The notes: generated by a model not told the origin, from the letters alone. 64,000 bases of DNA from Aegilops tauschii subsp. strangulata (GCF_002575655.3 NC_053040.3:158101148-158165147), one strand, 5' to 3'; shown: positions 1 to 11,252, numbered from the stretch's first letter. Program-made: numbers and translations.

Positions 1-64
1 TAGGTTGTGAAACCAAGATTATGATCACCAAAGCTATGGAAATCAAGGAAAATGGAGACCAAAA

Positions 65-75
65 CTCTGATACCA
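65..75 (-). other. Primer binding site, initiator tRNA-Met type
   Basis: The minus strand reads TGGTATCAGAG, the complement of the 3' end of plant initiator methionine tRNA. It sits 2 nt from the inferred LTR end, the same spacing as in the Copia element at 39936-39950. Confidence 0.65.
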
Positions 76-920
76 CTTGTAGGATCAAAAGTAGGTCTAG
101 AGGGGGTGATTAGACTACTTGACCAAATAAAAATCTAACATTTTCCCAATTTTAATTGTTGGCAGATTTTAGCAACTAGTACAAGTCAAGCAATCAACCA
201 ACACATGCAATTCTAAGAGTGTAGCAGCGGAAAGTAAAACATTGCATATGAAGGTAAAGGGAAGGGTTTGGAGAAGGCAAACACAATGTAGACACGGAGA
301 TTTTTGGCGTGGTTCCGAAGGTGGTGCTATCGTATGTCCACGTTGATGGAGACTTCAACCCACGAAGGGTAACGGTTGCGCGAGTCCACGGAGGGCTTCA
401 CCCACGAAGGGTCCACGAAGAAGCAACCTTGTCTATCCCACCATGGCCATCGCCCATGAAGGACTTGCCTCACTCGGGTAGATCTTCACGAAGTAGGCGA
501 TCTCCTTGCCCTGACGAACTTCTTGGTTCAACTCCACAATCTTGTCGGAGGCTCCCAAGCGACACCTAACCAATCTAGGAGACACCACTCTCCAAAAGGT
601 AATAGATTGTGTGTTGATGATGAACTCCTTGCTCTTGTGCTTCGAATGATTCTCCCTAACACTCAACTTTCTCTCATAGATTTGGCTATGGTGGAAAGAT
701 GATTTGAGTGGAAAACAACTTGGGGAAGGCTAGAGATGAAGATCCTAGTGGTAGGATTGGAATATCTTGGTCTCAACACATGAGTAGGTGGTTCTCTCTC
801 AGAAAATGAGTAGTGAAAGTGTAGGCACGTTCTGATGGCTCTCTCTCAAATGGAGAAGGAGGTGGAGGAGTATATGTAGCCTCCACACAAAATCCAACCG
901 TTAGACACATTTGACCCAAC

Positions 921-1062
921 TCGGTTAGACCGAACAGAAGAACTCGGTGAGACCGATTCAGTTCAAAATGTGAATGTTAGAAATCTCGGTGGGACCGACG
1001 AGAACAACTCGGTGGGAGCGATGTGCTAGGGCTTAGGGAAAACATCAACTCGGTTAGACCAA
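921..1062. repeat. Array of 13-bp dyads TCGGT-N3-ACCGA in LTR U3
   Basis: Five copies start at 921, 944, 986, 1009 and 1050. Copies 1-3 are perfect dyads; copies 4 and 5 each have one change. A sixth copy at 5385-5397 (one change) lies on the far side of the inserted element. Spacing alternates 23, 42, 23, 41 bp, so the unit is about 65 bp with two dyads. The position upstream of the TATA-like site of this minus-strand LTR fits a U3 enhancer array; that role is inferred. Confidence 0.7.
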
Positions 1063-1698
1063 AGTGAAGCAATAAGGCAACAGGAGGATGTCAAACAAAC
1101 TGTCACGACCGGATTTTTGGGATAATAATTTCCCAGAAAAACGGCCTTTGTGCTCACCAGCCCCAGGATTACTGTTAGCTGATGAGGCACCAACTTGATA
1201 CAAGAATTCCAAGCAAGGTACAAAAATATGTAGTACAAGACCATTGTGGCCTAGGAGTACAACATTTGGTTTCTAATGGTTGAGGGCGGAAGCGGTTGGA
1301 TACATCTGCGTCTATGGGACTCCATTTCCCACAAGAACAGCTGACCAGGATAACTCCTATCTTCGCGAGGCTGCTATCGTCAATACGTAGGTTCCGAGGC
1401 TGTCACTGCGATGCTTATCTCCATGCGCGAAAATCTGGCCAAGACAATAGCCAGGGACAAGCCAGTGAGTACGTTTGAATGTATTCGCAAACATTAAGAA
1501 CACGGGTATAATATGACAGGAGATAATCATACTCCGAAACATTTATGATGATAAGTCTGCCATGAAGTAAACAAAAATCTGTGATGCACGCGTGCAGAGA
1601 AAATATGCACGTGCAATACGGGAGTAAAAGAAATGCACTGAGCGAGTGTCTAAAATGGTTCCTCGAAAGGTTGCAAATAAATTATCGATGCCGCAGTA

Positions 1699-1995
1699 AT
1701 AATGCCGGTGCCAAACGAGGGTCTGAATGACTCCTCGAGAGGAAACTGCAAGAATAATAATGCCGGTGCTAAACGAGGGTCTGAATGACTCCTCGAGAGG
1801 AAACTGCAAGAATAATAATGCCGCAGTCGGGCGTCGGGGCGACACCACATAAAGGGCTTATAACAAAAAAGAGAGACAGTGCGTGCCACAGTCGGACGTC
1901 TGAGCGACATCACATAAAGGGCTTATAAAAGAATAAATAAACCACAAGCATGCCGCAGTCGGGCGTCTGAGCGACACCATAGAAAGGGCTTATAA
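1699..1995. repeat. Two short tandem repeat families
   Basis: Two near-identical copies of a unit of about 60 bp, beginning aataatgccggtgc and ending ggaaactgcaag, lie at about 1699-1817. They are followed by three copies of a unit containing cagtcgggcgtct and aaagggcttata, to about 1995. Confidence 0.8.
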
Positions 1996-2140
1996 AAGAA
2001 TAATCACAGTGAATATCCAGGAGGTAGAACCATCCCAGGGATACTCAATAAAATACATAATGTAAATGGTTAGTCCATATTAATAATAAAATTAAAGCAT
2101 GCTCCTCAGATGTCACAGGTCATAAGTAAAAATCTAGTCT

Positions 2141-2262
2141 AGCCGTTTCTCCATCCGAATACCGTTACTATGATCCAGTTAACCGTGTCTCCATCCGAAA
2201 AACCGTCACTGAGTTCTAGTTAAATCGTTCTCCATCCGAATACCGTTACTAGATTCAACTCA
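2141..2262. repeat. Three imperfect tandem copies of a 55-65 bp unit
   Basis: The core ctccatccgaataccgttac recurs three times (about 2151, 2190 and 2231) with related flanks (tctagtt, gttaa). The repeat is inside the 4.28 kb element. Confidence 0.7.
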
Positions 2263-3439
2263 GACTGTGGTCCTTACTCAAGAACATGGCTATCCAACAG
2301 GGTATATCCTCTGCAGAGGGAGTACTATTTTCCCACGAGTAACGGATTTACTTAGTCCATCGGGACTAATTCCGCCTACGGCCTTTTAATTGAAAACACG
2401 CCTGACCTGCACACACCAGCTTAACTCACCGATGTCTGGAATCACCCACGACACCTGCCAAGCAAAACTCTAAGTGGGGAGGCTACAACCTCGACGTAGC
2501 ATGGGATCAAATTTCTATACGCGCGCTCTAAGGGGTGCCCCCCTCTCGGTCCCAACCGGAAAACACCCATGCCCCCGGACCAAGTGGCATGCCTATCGGA
2601 GGCCTCCGGTATCTTCCACTATGGCCTCTCTGTACGGTGTGTGCTTTGGTAAGGGGTTGACAACTTACTGAACCATACCCCGTCTGTGACAGGGACAAGT
2701 GGTGGTACCAACAAATAAGGGAGTTACTGATTAAGACTCGATCTACGACCGACACAGGTGGTACAAGTATCCTCCAACAATATTACCATTAGTGGAATAA
2801 ATCACCACTCATCAAGCCTCACCATGCCATACCGGACCTACTCGTCTCGACGAGGGACTAAGGACAAGCTCGTGTCTACCCAAGACCACGACTTTCCCGG
2901 CTTCCTTCCGGTATGCATGAGGGGCTCACGAGGATGATCCAAATCGCTAGCGTATCCATTGCTGACCACAAAATATCTCCAAAAGGCACTTATGCACGAG
3001 ACTTTATCGATACATAAAGATAACGCATACTCCAAGCCAAATGGTGTTGTAATCGTATCAGAACACCACAACAAAAATATTATGCCAGAGTCCAGAAATG
3101 CTTGCCTTCAAGAGTATGCAAGGGATGCACTTTTTGGAAGCTCTCCCTTTTCTCCAAAAATCCTATTTTGCAAAATATCCAAATAACAAATATTTCAAAC
3201 ACAGTACAAAAAGTTGTCTCAAATATTTTTGAAATAAATCTTAAAATAAACTAGATGAAATTTGGGAGAGGTAGGAAAAAGAATCAATTCATTTGGAGTT
3301 TTATTTTAAAAGTTATAGCCAGTCAAAGTTTGGTGAAATCTCTGTTTTTAATAAAACCAGAAAAAAGGAAAACGCTTCGAGGGGAATACGCTTTCGGGGT
3401 AGGGGAGACGTACTCGGGACTTATGCGTCTTCACTTAAA

Positions 3440-4400
3440 ACAGAGAAGATGGCGCGCGGGTCACTGACAGTGGGTCCAGAGGGCCCACTGGTCAGGTTTG
3501 ACCGTTCTTCCCCTCTCTCCTCTTTCTGCCCGACGGGAGCGGAACTCCGGCGATCGCCGGCGACGAACGGCGGCTCCTCGAGGGCATCTGAGGCCAGGGA
3601 TGGACTGGCCAGACCGAGGCGGTCCCCTTGGTGGTCGCTGGGTCGTCGGAGGTGGAAGGAGTCGCCGGCGGCGAGCTCCGCAGCGAAGGGGGCTACGGTG
3701 GTGAAGTGGTTTTTGGGCTCCGGTGGTCTCCGATCAAGGCTGAGGTGCTGGGCAGCTCCGCTAGAGCAAGAGGAAGCGACTGGTGGCGTTGGATGGGCGG
3801 GGGAGGTTCTGGCTGCGGCGTATTGCACCGGAGCTCGGCGGCGGCCGCACTGGCCGGAGACGAGGAAGATGGCCACTACGGGTCGATCCACTGCTTGGGG
3901 AGCGCTAGGAGGAACGTCTGAGGTTGCCTGAGGTCTTGAATGAGCTCGGGGATCCCTTAAATAGGCGTTCGAGGTTGGACCGCGGCGGCTGAGGATAAGA
4001 TCGCCGGCGACAGCCGTGCTGTAGCTGCAGGGCGACGTGGCGGCGACGAGCGCGTGCCGACGAGCTTCGGGATAAGGCCGGGCTGTTCACGGGGGCAGCT
4101 GGCGCGCTGGGGTGGCTTGGGCGGTGCCGAACATGGCAGAGGCCGCTGCCGACGCCGGCGTGCCGCCAAGGCGCTCTGCCAGCGGCGCTGCAGGGTGCCA
4201 GAGATGGCGTGGAGAGGGGGCGAGCTAGTGCGCGGTTCAGCGGTGGAGCAGGGGCCAGGGACGGGTCGCGTCGAGTGCGGAAGTGCGGCGCGGCGGCTCA
4301 GTGCGAGCGCGTGCAAAACGTGCGCCCAGCGCACGCACGGAACCTGCTCGACGAAATGCCAGGGCGGTCTAGAGCGCGAGGGTGGGGCTGGCAATTGACA
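3440..4400. other. GC-rich, non-coding block of the 4.28 kb element
   Basis: This stretch is much richer in G+C and CpG than its AT-rich flanks. It carries overlapping open frames on both strands, which is what high GC alone produces. The frames show no recognisable domain and resemble no protein I know. I treat it as LTR promoter or leader sequence. Confidence 0.5.
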
Positions 4401-5384
4401 GAACTAGGATAGAGGCAACTAGGAGTTCAGTGGACAAGGTTGCTGGGTCATTGGAGCAAGATCACAGTGCAAACAAAGAACTCATGCCAAAACAGACTGT
4501 ACACACCAAGTGTTCGACAGAATGCCAAGTGCACTTAGGCAACTCTTGGAGTGGCCAAAATCTCCAGATCAGGGTCTCTTTAGGTGTGGAAGATGGTGGC
4601 AAGATCATAAGGGCAAAACCAGAAACTTGTTAGTGCAAGTTTTGCAAAACTCCAGTTTTGGACAGAAAGAAAAAGGGTTTATTGCATGCACTTAAAAACC
4701 TCCAATGAGTCCACTCTCCTGGACTTAAGGGTTTTGCAGGGTGGGCTAAAGGTAGGAAAAAGCTCAGGGTCACTAGAGCAAAATAAAACAAGGTTGCAGT
4801 ACAAATCACCAAATTGGACCAGAATGCAAAAGAGGTTGATTCACTCAAATTTTTCAAAGAACATCACTGGGTTTTTGCATGAAGATGGATTGTATGCATC
4901 CACTGACATCTCCAAACACTTGGAAGAATTTTTAAAGAAATATTTAAATGGGTTGTAGTACAAAAGTGCCTACTGGACCAGATTGGAAAAGTTGGCGTAG
5001 AGCTCAAAATCTCCAATGGCCAAAAGGTATTTTTGCATAAAAGTGATGTGGAAACATTACCTGACATCCCAAATTTTGGTGGAAATCTTAAATGCATTTG
5101 TCAAATGGTTGTAGTGCAAAACAGGCTCCAAATTCAAAAGAAATCATTTTAAAATAATAAAGCTCTGAGAAAACAAATCTTGCAAATTTAAATCCACTGA
5201 TAAAGAATTGTTTTATCATAGAGAGTATTCAAGTCCAACAATACCTTTTGAAAGTTTTTCCACCAGAGGTAAAAAAAAATCCAAAATAACAAAAGGGTAA
5301 ATTTTGACAAATGGAAAAGTTTTATTTTCTGGCAAAAATTTTAATAAATAAAACAAGGTCAAAATTTTGGGGTGTCACACAAAC

Positions 5385-5480
5385 TCGATGGGACCGATGG
5401 CACATTTCGGTGAGGGCCCTCCATTACCTCTCCCATGTCCATCTTTATTTGCCTTAGCCTCATTTTATATAAAGAAAACT
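5385..5480 (-). mobile_element. Continuation of the first LTR after the nested insertion
   Basis: Immediately after the second CAAAC copy the sequence resumes with the dyad TCGATGGGACCGA (5385-5397) and a partial one near 5403, matching the U3 array at 921-1062. The outer end of this LTR is not clear; it fades out near 5480. Confidence 0.5.
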
Positions 5481-5482
5481 AA

Positions 5483-5583
5483 TCCCCCGCTCCAAAATAA
5501 GTGTCCCAATTTGTACAACTTTTCTATAGTTTTTTCAGTTAGACAAATAATAAAATCTACAAAACAAATTAACCAAGCATGTA
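5483..5583. repeat. Degraded Stowaway-like end
   Basis: The stretch ccgctccaaaataagtgtcc resembles one terminus of a Triticeae Stowaway element. No matching opposite end is visible before the intact MITE at 5584. The remainder is AT-rich and unassigned. Confidence 0.4.
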
Positions 5584-5664
5584 CTCCCTTCATAAAGAAA
5601 TATAAGAGCGTTTATACGACTAAAGTAGTGATCTAAACGCTCTTTTATATTTCTTCAGAGGGAG
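5584..5664. mobile_element. Stowaway-type MITE (81 bp)
   Basis: Terminal inverted repeats start CTCCCTTC and end GAGGGAG, flanked by TA on both sides (5582-5583 and 5665-5666). The two halves are near-complementary around agcgttta and taaacgct, so the element folds into one hairpin. It lies downstream of SWI3A. Confidence 0.85.
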
Positions 5665-6050
5665 TAACAAATTATCCTTCGAAATGCTAAAGGTGACCTC
5701 GGGAAGTTTAGATATCCGGTACCACACAAGCTCTTCTTTTAAACATGTTTTCAAGCTCCCCCACTTCACCAAAAACATCGGCCCCATTCCATGGCAACTC
5801 CATATCAGTTTGGTGTTTTTAAGAACACCATTTCCATTAGCTAGACTACAATGTTATCAGACAACATTAATACAACATTCGATGCAGCCACATACAGAAA
5901 AAATACACTAAACTAAAGCCAGCAAAAGAAGAGTAAATTTAGTGTTCGTCACAGGATTCCAGCAATATTTATCTCCCTTTTGCTGACATCGGAGGAACAG
6001 AGTTCCAATCCTCACAGCCCTCTGATGCTACCGACGAAGGTCCATTTGAT
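5665..6050 (-). other. 3' flank and probable 3' UTR of SWI3A
   Basis: There is no gene here. The region between the MITE and the SWI3A stop codon is AT-rich. It should contain the SWI3A 3' UTR and poly(A) site on the minus strand, which I cannot place exactly. Confidence 0.4.
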
Positions 6051-9000
6051 TTAACCCATGGTGATAATAGGTTTCGGTTTCTCCTCCTCCTTGTTCTCAG
6101 CCGCTACAGCATGCGGTCTGCGCTGATGCTGCACAACCGCAAGTTGATCCACGAAAAGCAGTTCCCGTAAGTGATGGAGCTGCTCCCTCTCTTTCTCCAT
6201 CAGCAGCTCTTTCTGCTCAAAACGGCTTATCTTATCCTGGATTTCCTTCATCTGAGGATGATTTAAAGCAATAGATAACAAGTCAATATAGAGTTATAGA
6301 CACCAACTTTTAAGCAGTAATATCTTGAAACCCCTATGTTGATACCTGGACATCCACTATGGCCGATAAAGATTGCTCTATATCTTTTTGCTCCTTTTGA
6401 AGTTGCACTTGTGCATTTGTGGATGCCTCTTTGAGTAAATCGTTGGCTGAAAACCCATTAGTGTAAGAAGATTCTGCAGAGAAAACTAATTGAGCCAAGA
6501 GAAGAACCTTTTGAATACTCAGAGTAAGTATTTCTAGGAAAGAATGGCAAACTAAATCACAGTGTGCATTTCAGCATGTAGCAGCAAGAATGTGAATTTG
6601 AATCGTGCCACATAAGGAACTTGGATACAGGTCCATAGCCTATTCTTTGCACATGCACCGATTATAACTTATCTTGTTGCTCCCGGAGCCAGTAGTGAAT
6701 TATGTGAAATGTAGCAAAACTATCAAATACATGTACGCATTCATGTAAAAACAATTATGTGAAATTTATTGATAACCATGTATTTGACCCTACAGAGTTA
6801 GGGGACTGGCACCGCCACTGCCTAGCGCATTACTTGAGCACTCTTGTTACCACACCCGTCAAATTACCATTGTTTGCACAGTGACAAGCAAAGCAGTACG
6901 TTCATCAACAATGCAACCTCAATAAGATAGAAGACGTCAAACTCATATGGGTTAGAGAGCACAAGTTGCTACCTTCTTCTTTAGTGCTGCTGATTGGAGA
7001 ATCAGTCTGGTTGTCATTCATATCAACCTGGGATTGTGCAGAAATAGCTGCTTGCGCTGCCGCCGCCGCAACGCCTGAGCCAACAATTGCCGACAAGAAC
7101 GCGACCTGGTAAAACAATGCAGTTCCATGATTTGCTCCATCAATAAATTTCCACGTTCAAACTAGATGACCATATAAGGCTATTCAGGCATGATGGAGAC
7201 CAGCATGTACACTTGTTTTGTGTACACATGTGCAAAAATTCTATGAATAGAAAATTCAGGAATTATTTTTAATTTCCTTGTCAAAAACTATCTTGAAGTT
7301 CTCGTAGTGTTTTGTGTCTGAAGAAAAGAACATAAATTATACTCCCCCCGTCCCAAAATTCTTGTCTTAGATTCGTCTAGATACGGATGTATCTAATACT
7401 AAAGTGTGACTTGATACATCCGTATTTAGACAAATCTAAGACAAGAATTTTGGGACGGAGGGAGTACATCAGAACCTGAACGTATTCAAGTACAGTACGT
7501 GTTTTCCATCTGTTCACATGAATAGCACAGCATAAGTGGAATGCTCAAGATATACTACAAGTTACTACTAATTAACACAAAGACCTTATACTCCCTCTGT
7601 CCCAAAATTAGTGTGTTAACTTTGGTACAACTTTAAGCTATAGATTACCATGCTCTATGCTTACTGCTGCAACACTTGATATAGTAAGTTAGCAACATGT
7701 GACATCCACATGTGGTACCAAAACCGAATTGTACTACGAACTAATCGTTACATGTTATCATTTCATCAAGTACAAAACTAGAGAAGATACCACGCGCGCT
7801 GCTGCAGGAATATGTTGCAATTATTTCAGTGATATTCGGTTATATGAAACATCACTATAGGAAATAATAATATGAGAAATGAAACTAAAATACATACAAT
7901 TTATTGTATTTGATGATTATATAGTTGTAGAATATTTAATGAATATAAGTAGCATGCATGGTGCATATTAGGGTGGGCCTTTTCCCATGCATGGTGGTAT
8001 GTTGAGTTGGCATAGTTGCGTGTCAAGGGAACTAAGTTAGCGGGGATCAATTATTTAGGTATATATAGGATGAGTGAGAAGTGCCCTACTCTTATGAATC
8101 ATTAATTCTGAATGCTGAACTGCTTGTACCAGTCAAGGGAGTTAGCAGCTACAAAAACAGGGCAAAGTCACAGATACAGACCTGAGCCATAATTGGATTG
8201 CTTGCATCTGCCAGTGGTGTGAGACGGGGTCGTTTTGGGATCTCTGCTCTAGATTCATTATTAACATCATCATCAATCTCAAACTCCATTTTCTGCTCCT
8301 TGGATCCCATGAACTGTTCTCCAAAAGATAATCGGATGAGTCTAGCAATGCAGTCTTTCTCTGAGCGACTACCAACATGCTCAGAAACCTTCTTCCAGTC
8401 TTCTCCATAATGCAAGACAGCCTCAAGTAGGTGAAGAGTTTCCTTGTCTGTCCAATCTGATTTGGCGTCTTCGCTAATTTCAACTTTCTTGAAGTCCGCT
8501 GGAGTAAGACCAGGCCGATAGTTGCCACGCACAAAACATCTACAACATATGCTTATATCCGCCTGATCATAAGCAAAAGTTAAGGATAGAAAATAGCAAC
8601 TCTTCTAATTAAAATAGACAACAAATTGATAACAGTTCCAGCTAAATATAAAGAATGATGTGACGACAGTAGCTCAACTGATACAATATAGCAGTCATGG
8701 ACATAAAACAAAATCAAGAGGCAAACACAGGCCAAATAAAGTGTTCCAAGCTTCACAGATCAAAAGTTAAAATGGATGCAATTACTACACTGTTTGCAAA
8801 TATTTAATACTCCCTCAGTCCGGAATTAGTTGACGCTCATACAGACGTATCTAGCACTGAAATACGTCTAGATACGTCTGTTTGAGCGTCAACTAATTCC
8901 GGACGGAGGAAGTATATGATTTGTGATAATACCCTCCCGTTCATGGCATGTTTAAGTGAACTGGAAGTAGTTCAAAATGAGCTGTAGTAATCCATCTAAC

Positions 9001-10777
9001 ACAGTCAATCCAAGAGTGGCAATGCGCAAAGACACAGTAGTACAGTACAAATAAAAACAAAAGCTTGATAATACAATATTCATATGAAGAGCAAGTACAC
9101 TTGACTTAAATTTATAAGCAACTGTATACATACATATGCAATTACCAGTTCCCAAAACAAAAGATACACCATTAAGTTGTCTGTTTGCTCATCTGTCCCA
9201 GCGCCCTTTCTATGGCACATATCAAACCAGCTAAGCCAAAACCAACGATCAACCAGGAATATCTCCAATCCGAGCACACAAATTTCTCAACACATGGGCA
9301 AACTCATAACTAGCAAACAAACGCTACCCCCGTGGCTTTCTCTATCAGATTAAGAACCATTTACAAGATCTGCCTGGACGTTGAAGAAACCAGGATAGGT
9401 TGGGATGGTGTCAGGTTTAGAAGAACTTTAACTGGTGAGATTTTGGAGATTTCGGAAGAAGTTAGGGACTTGCATGAGCACATTGAACTTAATAATGTGG
9501 CGGATTCAGTTAACCGGACACTAGATCCAGCACATTGTTTGTGAGGCGGTGCGGACAGTTTTGCTTGTGGCTGTGCTTTTCACTGGCTTGTGTATGGTAG
9601 TTTGTAAGGTTGCGGTATAGGATATTCTGTTTTCCACATCGCTGGTTTGCTGGTAGACATTGCCTTTTGTTTTCTTTCCTTACTTATCTTCTGGCATGTG
9701 TACCAGTTACTTTCCTGTTTACTTTCGTTGCACTGAACTGCTTTGATTTCTGGTAATGAAACCAGAGTTTTTCCCCTTGTTAAAAAAAAACCGTTCCCCA
9801 ATTACATTGCATAAATAATATGAATATCCATAATTTGCAGCTTAATGTAGTGCTTTTTATAATGGCACAAAACCCAAACAGGTTGCTATAGCCAATTGGA
9901 AATACTCATATGGATGAGCTAAGATAGTTCTAACCAGATACTACAAATGATGCATACGATGGACATATTACATAACCTGAAATGCAAGTTTACACAGCAC
10001 TTGAAAAATCAAAACAATGGCAAATCACTCACCTTCTCGCAGGTGAAATAGGCAGAGCCGCAGACGCTGCGGCACCCTACACAGAGCTTCTTGGGTGTGG
10101 TTGGTCCAGCAGGCAATGAGGACTGAGAAGTCGTCGCCTCCTCCCTCTTGTCTTTCCCCTGCTTCGCCCCCAGCGGGGGAGCACCATGGTTGATGAGCCC
10201 CCATTCCTCCAGGAAGTCAAACACACGGCGCACAGAGCCAACGTCGCCGATAAGGCCCCGCCTGGCCTCGGTGAGCGTGAGCCGGCGCGCTGGCCTTGCC
10301 CGGAACCTCTTGACGAGGGTGTTGCGGTAGTACTTGTAGGCTTCCGGGCCCCGGGACCCAGATACGGCCGCGACCTCCCCTTCGAAGAACTCCGGCAACA
10401 GGCGGCGCTCCGTGTCGCTGATGCTGTCGTAGGAGAACCACCCTGCAAGCGGAGCCCTCTGTCAGATAGGGTTCTAGGTCTTCGCGATTACAAGGGGAGA
10501 AATTGCTGGTGAGCGCCGGACGGGGGCGGGGCGGAGAGAGGAGGTCACCTGAGTAGCTAGGTACGGTGATGACGTGCGATGAGTCCTCGGCTGCGGCTCC
10601 CACGGCGGCGACTCCGGCGGCGATGGCGGCCGAGCTGGAGGCGGGAGGGATCTCCGTCTTGAGGGTACCGGCAGTGGACGGGGGCTGGGAGAAGGGTGGG
10701 GCCTTGAACGGTGACTGCGCAGGCGTCGGCGCGGAGTTGGCGGTGACCGGGGGCACCGGAGCCGGCGGTGTGGCCAT
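6051..10777 (-). CDS. SWI3A: SWI/SNF complex core subunit SWI3A
   Basis: Core subunit of SWI/SNF (BAF) chromatin remodelling complexes in the nucleus. Six exons join in one frame with GT/AG junctions: 10549-10777, 10033-10442, 8182-8562, 6973-7105, 6346-6473 and 6051-6251, giving 493 aa, close to Arabidopsis SWI3A (about 510). An Ala/Pro-rich N-terminus (1-67) is followed by a SWIRM domain (about 68-165, from ITVPSYSGWFSYDSIS), a Cys-rich cluster (about 197-225, CxxC pairs), a SANT domain (about 247-297, SDWTDKETLHLLEAV), and a Glu/Lys/Gln-rich coiled coil (about 375-470) that in this family mediates dimerisation. SWI3A is favoured over SWI3B-D by length and domain order; the paralogue choice is inference. 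Intron 2 holds a MITE and a poly(A)-tailed retro-insert, intron 3 another MITE. The start codon lies about 280 bp from the divergent U2 gene. Confidence 0.93.
7342..7464. mobile_element. Stowaway MITE (Thalos-like), 123 bp
   Basis: Near-perfect hairpin element with ends CTCCCCCCGTCCCAAAATTC and GAATTTTGGGACGGAGGGAG, flanked by TA (7340-7341 and 7465-7466). It lies in SWI3A intron 3. The family name is from memory. Confidence 0.9.
7588..7645. mobile_element. Single end of a Stowaway-like MITE
   Basis: Begins tactccctctgtcccaaaat, a typical terminus, but no inverted partner follows. It is a truncated copy in SWI3A intron 3. Confidence 0.55.
8810..8912. mobile_element. Stowaway MITE, 103 bp
   Basis: Long inverted repeats, with ends CTCCCTCAGTCCGGAATTAG and CTAATTCCGGACGGAGGAAG, and TA duplications at 8808-8809 and 8913-8914. 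It lies in SWI3A intron 2. Confidence 0.9.
9320..9790 (+). mobile_element. Probable 5'-truncated poly(A) retro-insert (LINE 3' end)
   Basis: An open frame at 9332-9541 ends in a stop. It is followed by a T/G-rich 3' UTR and a run of nine A (9782-9790) on the plus strand, antisense to SWI3A. This is the layout of a LINE 3' end. No reverse transcriptase motif is left and I could not find a target duplication, so the class is inferred. Confidence 0.4.
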
Positions 10778-10979
10778 CGGAGACGGGGCAGCCGGTGGAG
10801 CGCTCTCTCTCGGTCCGTTTCCTCCGACGCTGCTAAGCGTGTAGTTTGGACCTTATCTTTTTTCCTCGCAACGAGGCCGTTACGTTATGGTTTGGGCCTT
10901 CGGAGATTTGGTTAAAATAGCCCAACTACGCAGATCCCACACAGAGCGCTCGCCGTGCGCTCGCGCGTGATGCAAGTTT

Positions 10980-10991
10980 AGTCCCACCTCG
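10980..10991 (+). promoter_or_regulatory. Upstream sequence element (USE) of the U2 gene
   Basis: AGTCCCACCTCG matches the plant snRNA USE consensus RTCCCACATCG with one change. The gap to the TATA box is 32 bp, the spacing of RNA polymerase II snRNA genes in plants; polymerase III genes such as U6 have about 10 bp less. Confidence 0.85.
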
Positions 10992-11023
10992 CCTGCGCTG
11001 AGTGGAGGGAGCCGCGAGAGGCG

Positions 11024-11030
11024 TATAAAA
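11024..11030 (+). promoter_or_regulatory. TATA box of the U2 gene
   Basis: TATAAAA, 27 bp upstream of the start of the mature RNA and 32 bp after the USE. Confidence 0.85.
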
Positions 11031-11056
11031 GGAGAGGCAGGGCAGCGGAAGAGCTC

Positions 11057-11252
11057 ATACCTTTCTCGGCCTTTTGGCTAAGATCAAGTGTAGTATCTGT
11101 TCTTATCAGTTTAATATCTGATATATGGGCCATGTGCCCATAATGATATTAAATTTATTTTTTGTGAGGGTGGTGGGTCGACCACAGTAGCTTGCTACTG
11201 GGGCCCACACGCGTCGCCTGGGCGTTGCACTGCTGCCCTGGCCCGGCGCACC
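11057..11252 (+). ncRNA. U2: U2 spliceosomal snRNA
   Basis: The RNA begins ATACCTTTCTCGGCC, as in plant U2, and spans 196 nt, the usual plant length. The branch-point recognition sequence GTAGTA lies at 11090-11095 and an Sm-type site with a T-rich core at about 11151-11164. The stem IIa region is self-complementary (tatgggc paired with gcccata) and a GC-rich 3' domain ends gcgcacc. The RNA base-pairs with the intron branch site in the spliceosome. Both promoter elements are intact, so this looks like a functional copy rather than a retro-pseudogene. The 3' box just downstream (11253-11285) is not a clear match to the consensus. Confidence 0.96.

Larger units (their letters stand above)
1..1100 (-). 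mobile_element. LTR (R-U5 and part of U3) of a minus-strand LTR retrotransposon
   Basis: Read on the minus strand, an LTR ends in CTACA at position 78. After a 2-nt gap comes a primer binding site like initiator tRNA-Met (65-75), so bases 1-77 are the start of the internal region and the element body lies left of the window. A weak TATA-like stretch (about 866-874) separates U5/R from a U3 region with repeated dyads. The LTR is cut at 1100 by another element and resumes at 5385. No coding region of this element is in the window. The family is not identified. Confidence 0.6.
1101..5379. mobile_element. 4.28 kb coding-free TG...CA element (large solo LTR or LARD-like)
   Basis: The element begins TGTCACGACC, ends GGGTGTCACA and is flanked by the direct repeat CAAAC (1096-1100 and 5380-5384), the 5-bp duplication of LTR-retrotransposon integration. 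No reverse transcriptase, integrase or gag reading frame is present, and I see no second copy of its own ends inside it. It holds short tandem repeats (1.7-2.3 kb) and a GC-rich block (3440-4400) that looks like a promoter or leader. The simplest reading is a solo LTR of a family with LTRs over 4 kb, as described for LARD elements of Triticeae. It was inserted into the older LTR around it. Confidence 0.65.
10778..11056. promoter_or_regulatory. Shared upstream region between SWI3A (minus) and U2 (plus)
   Basis: Only 279 bp separate the SWI3A start codon from the U2 transcription start. The right part carries the U2 promoter elements. The left part would hold the SWI3A 5' UTR and promoter. Confidence 0.6.

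Noticed and set aside
3293..4400. Several open frames of 110-210 codons on both strands in the 4.28 kb element
   Set aside because: They overlap each other in opposite strands, have low-complexity Arg/Gly/Ala-rich products and lie in a GC-rich block, so they follow from base composition.
10217..10777. 186-codon minus frame starting at the SWI3A ATG
   Set aside because: It reads through the SWI3A intron 1 in a wrong frame; the spliced model keeps the SWIRM domain intact.
11057..11252. U2 as a retro-pseudogene
   Set aside because: Full length, conserved core motifs, USE and TATA at correct spacing, no A-tail or target duplication.
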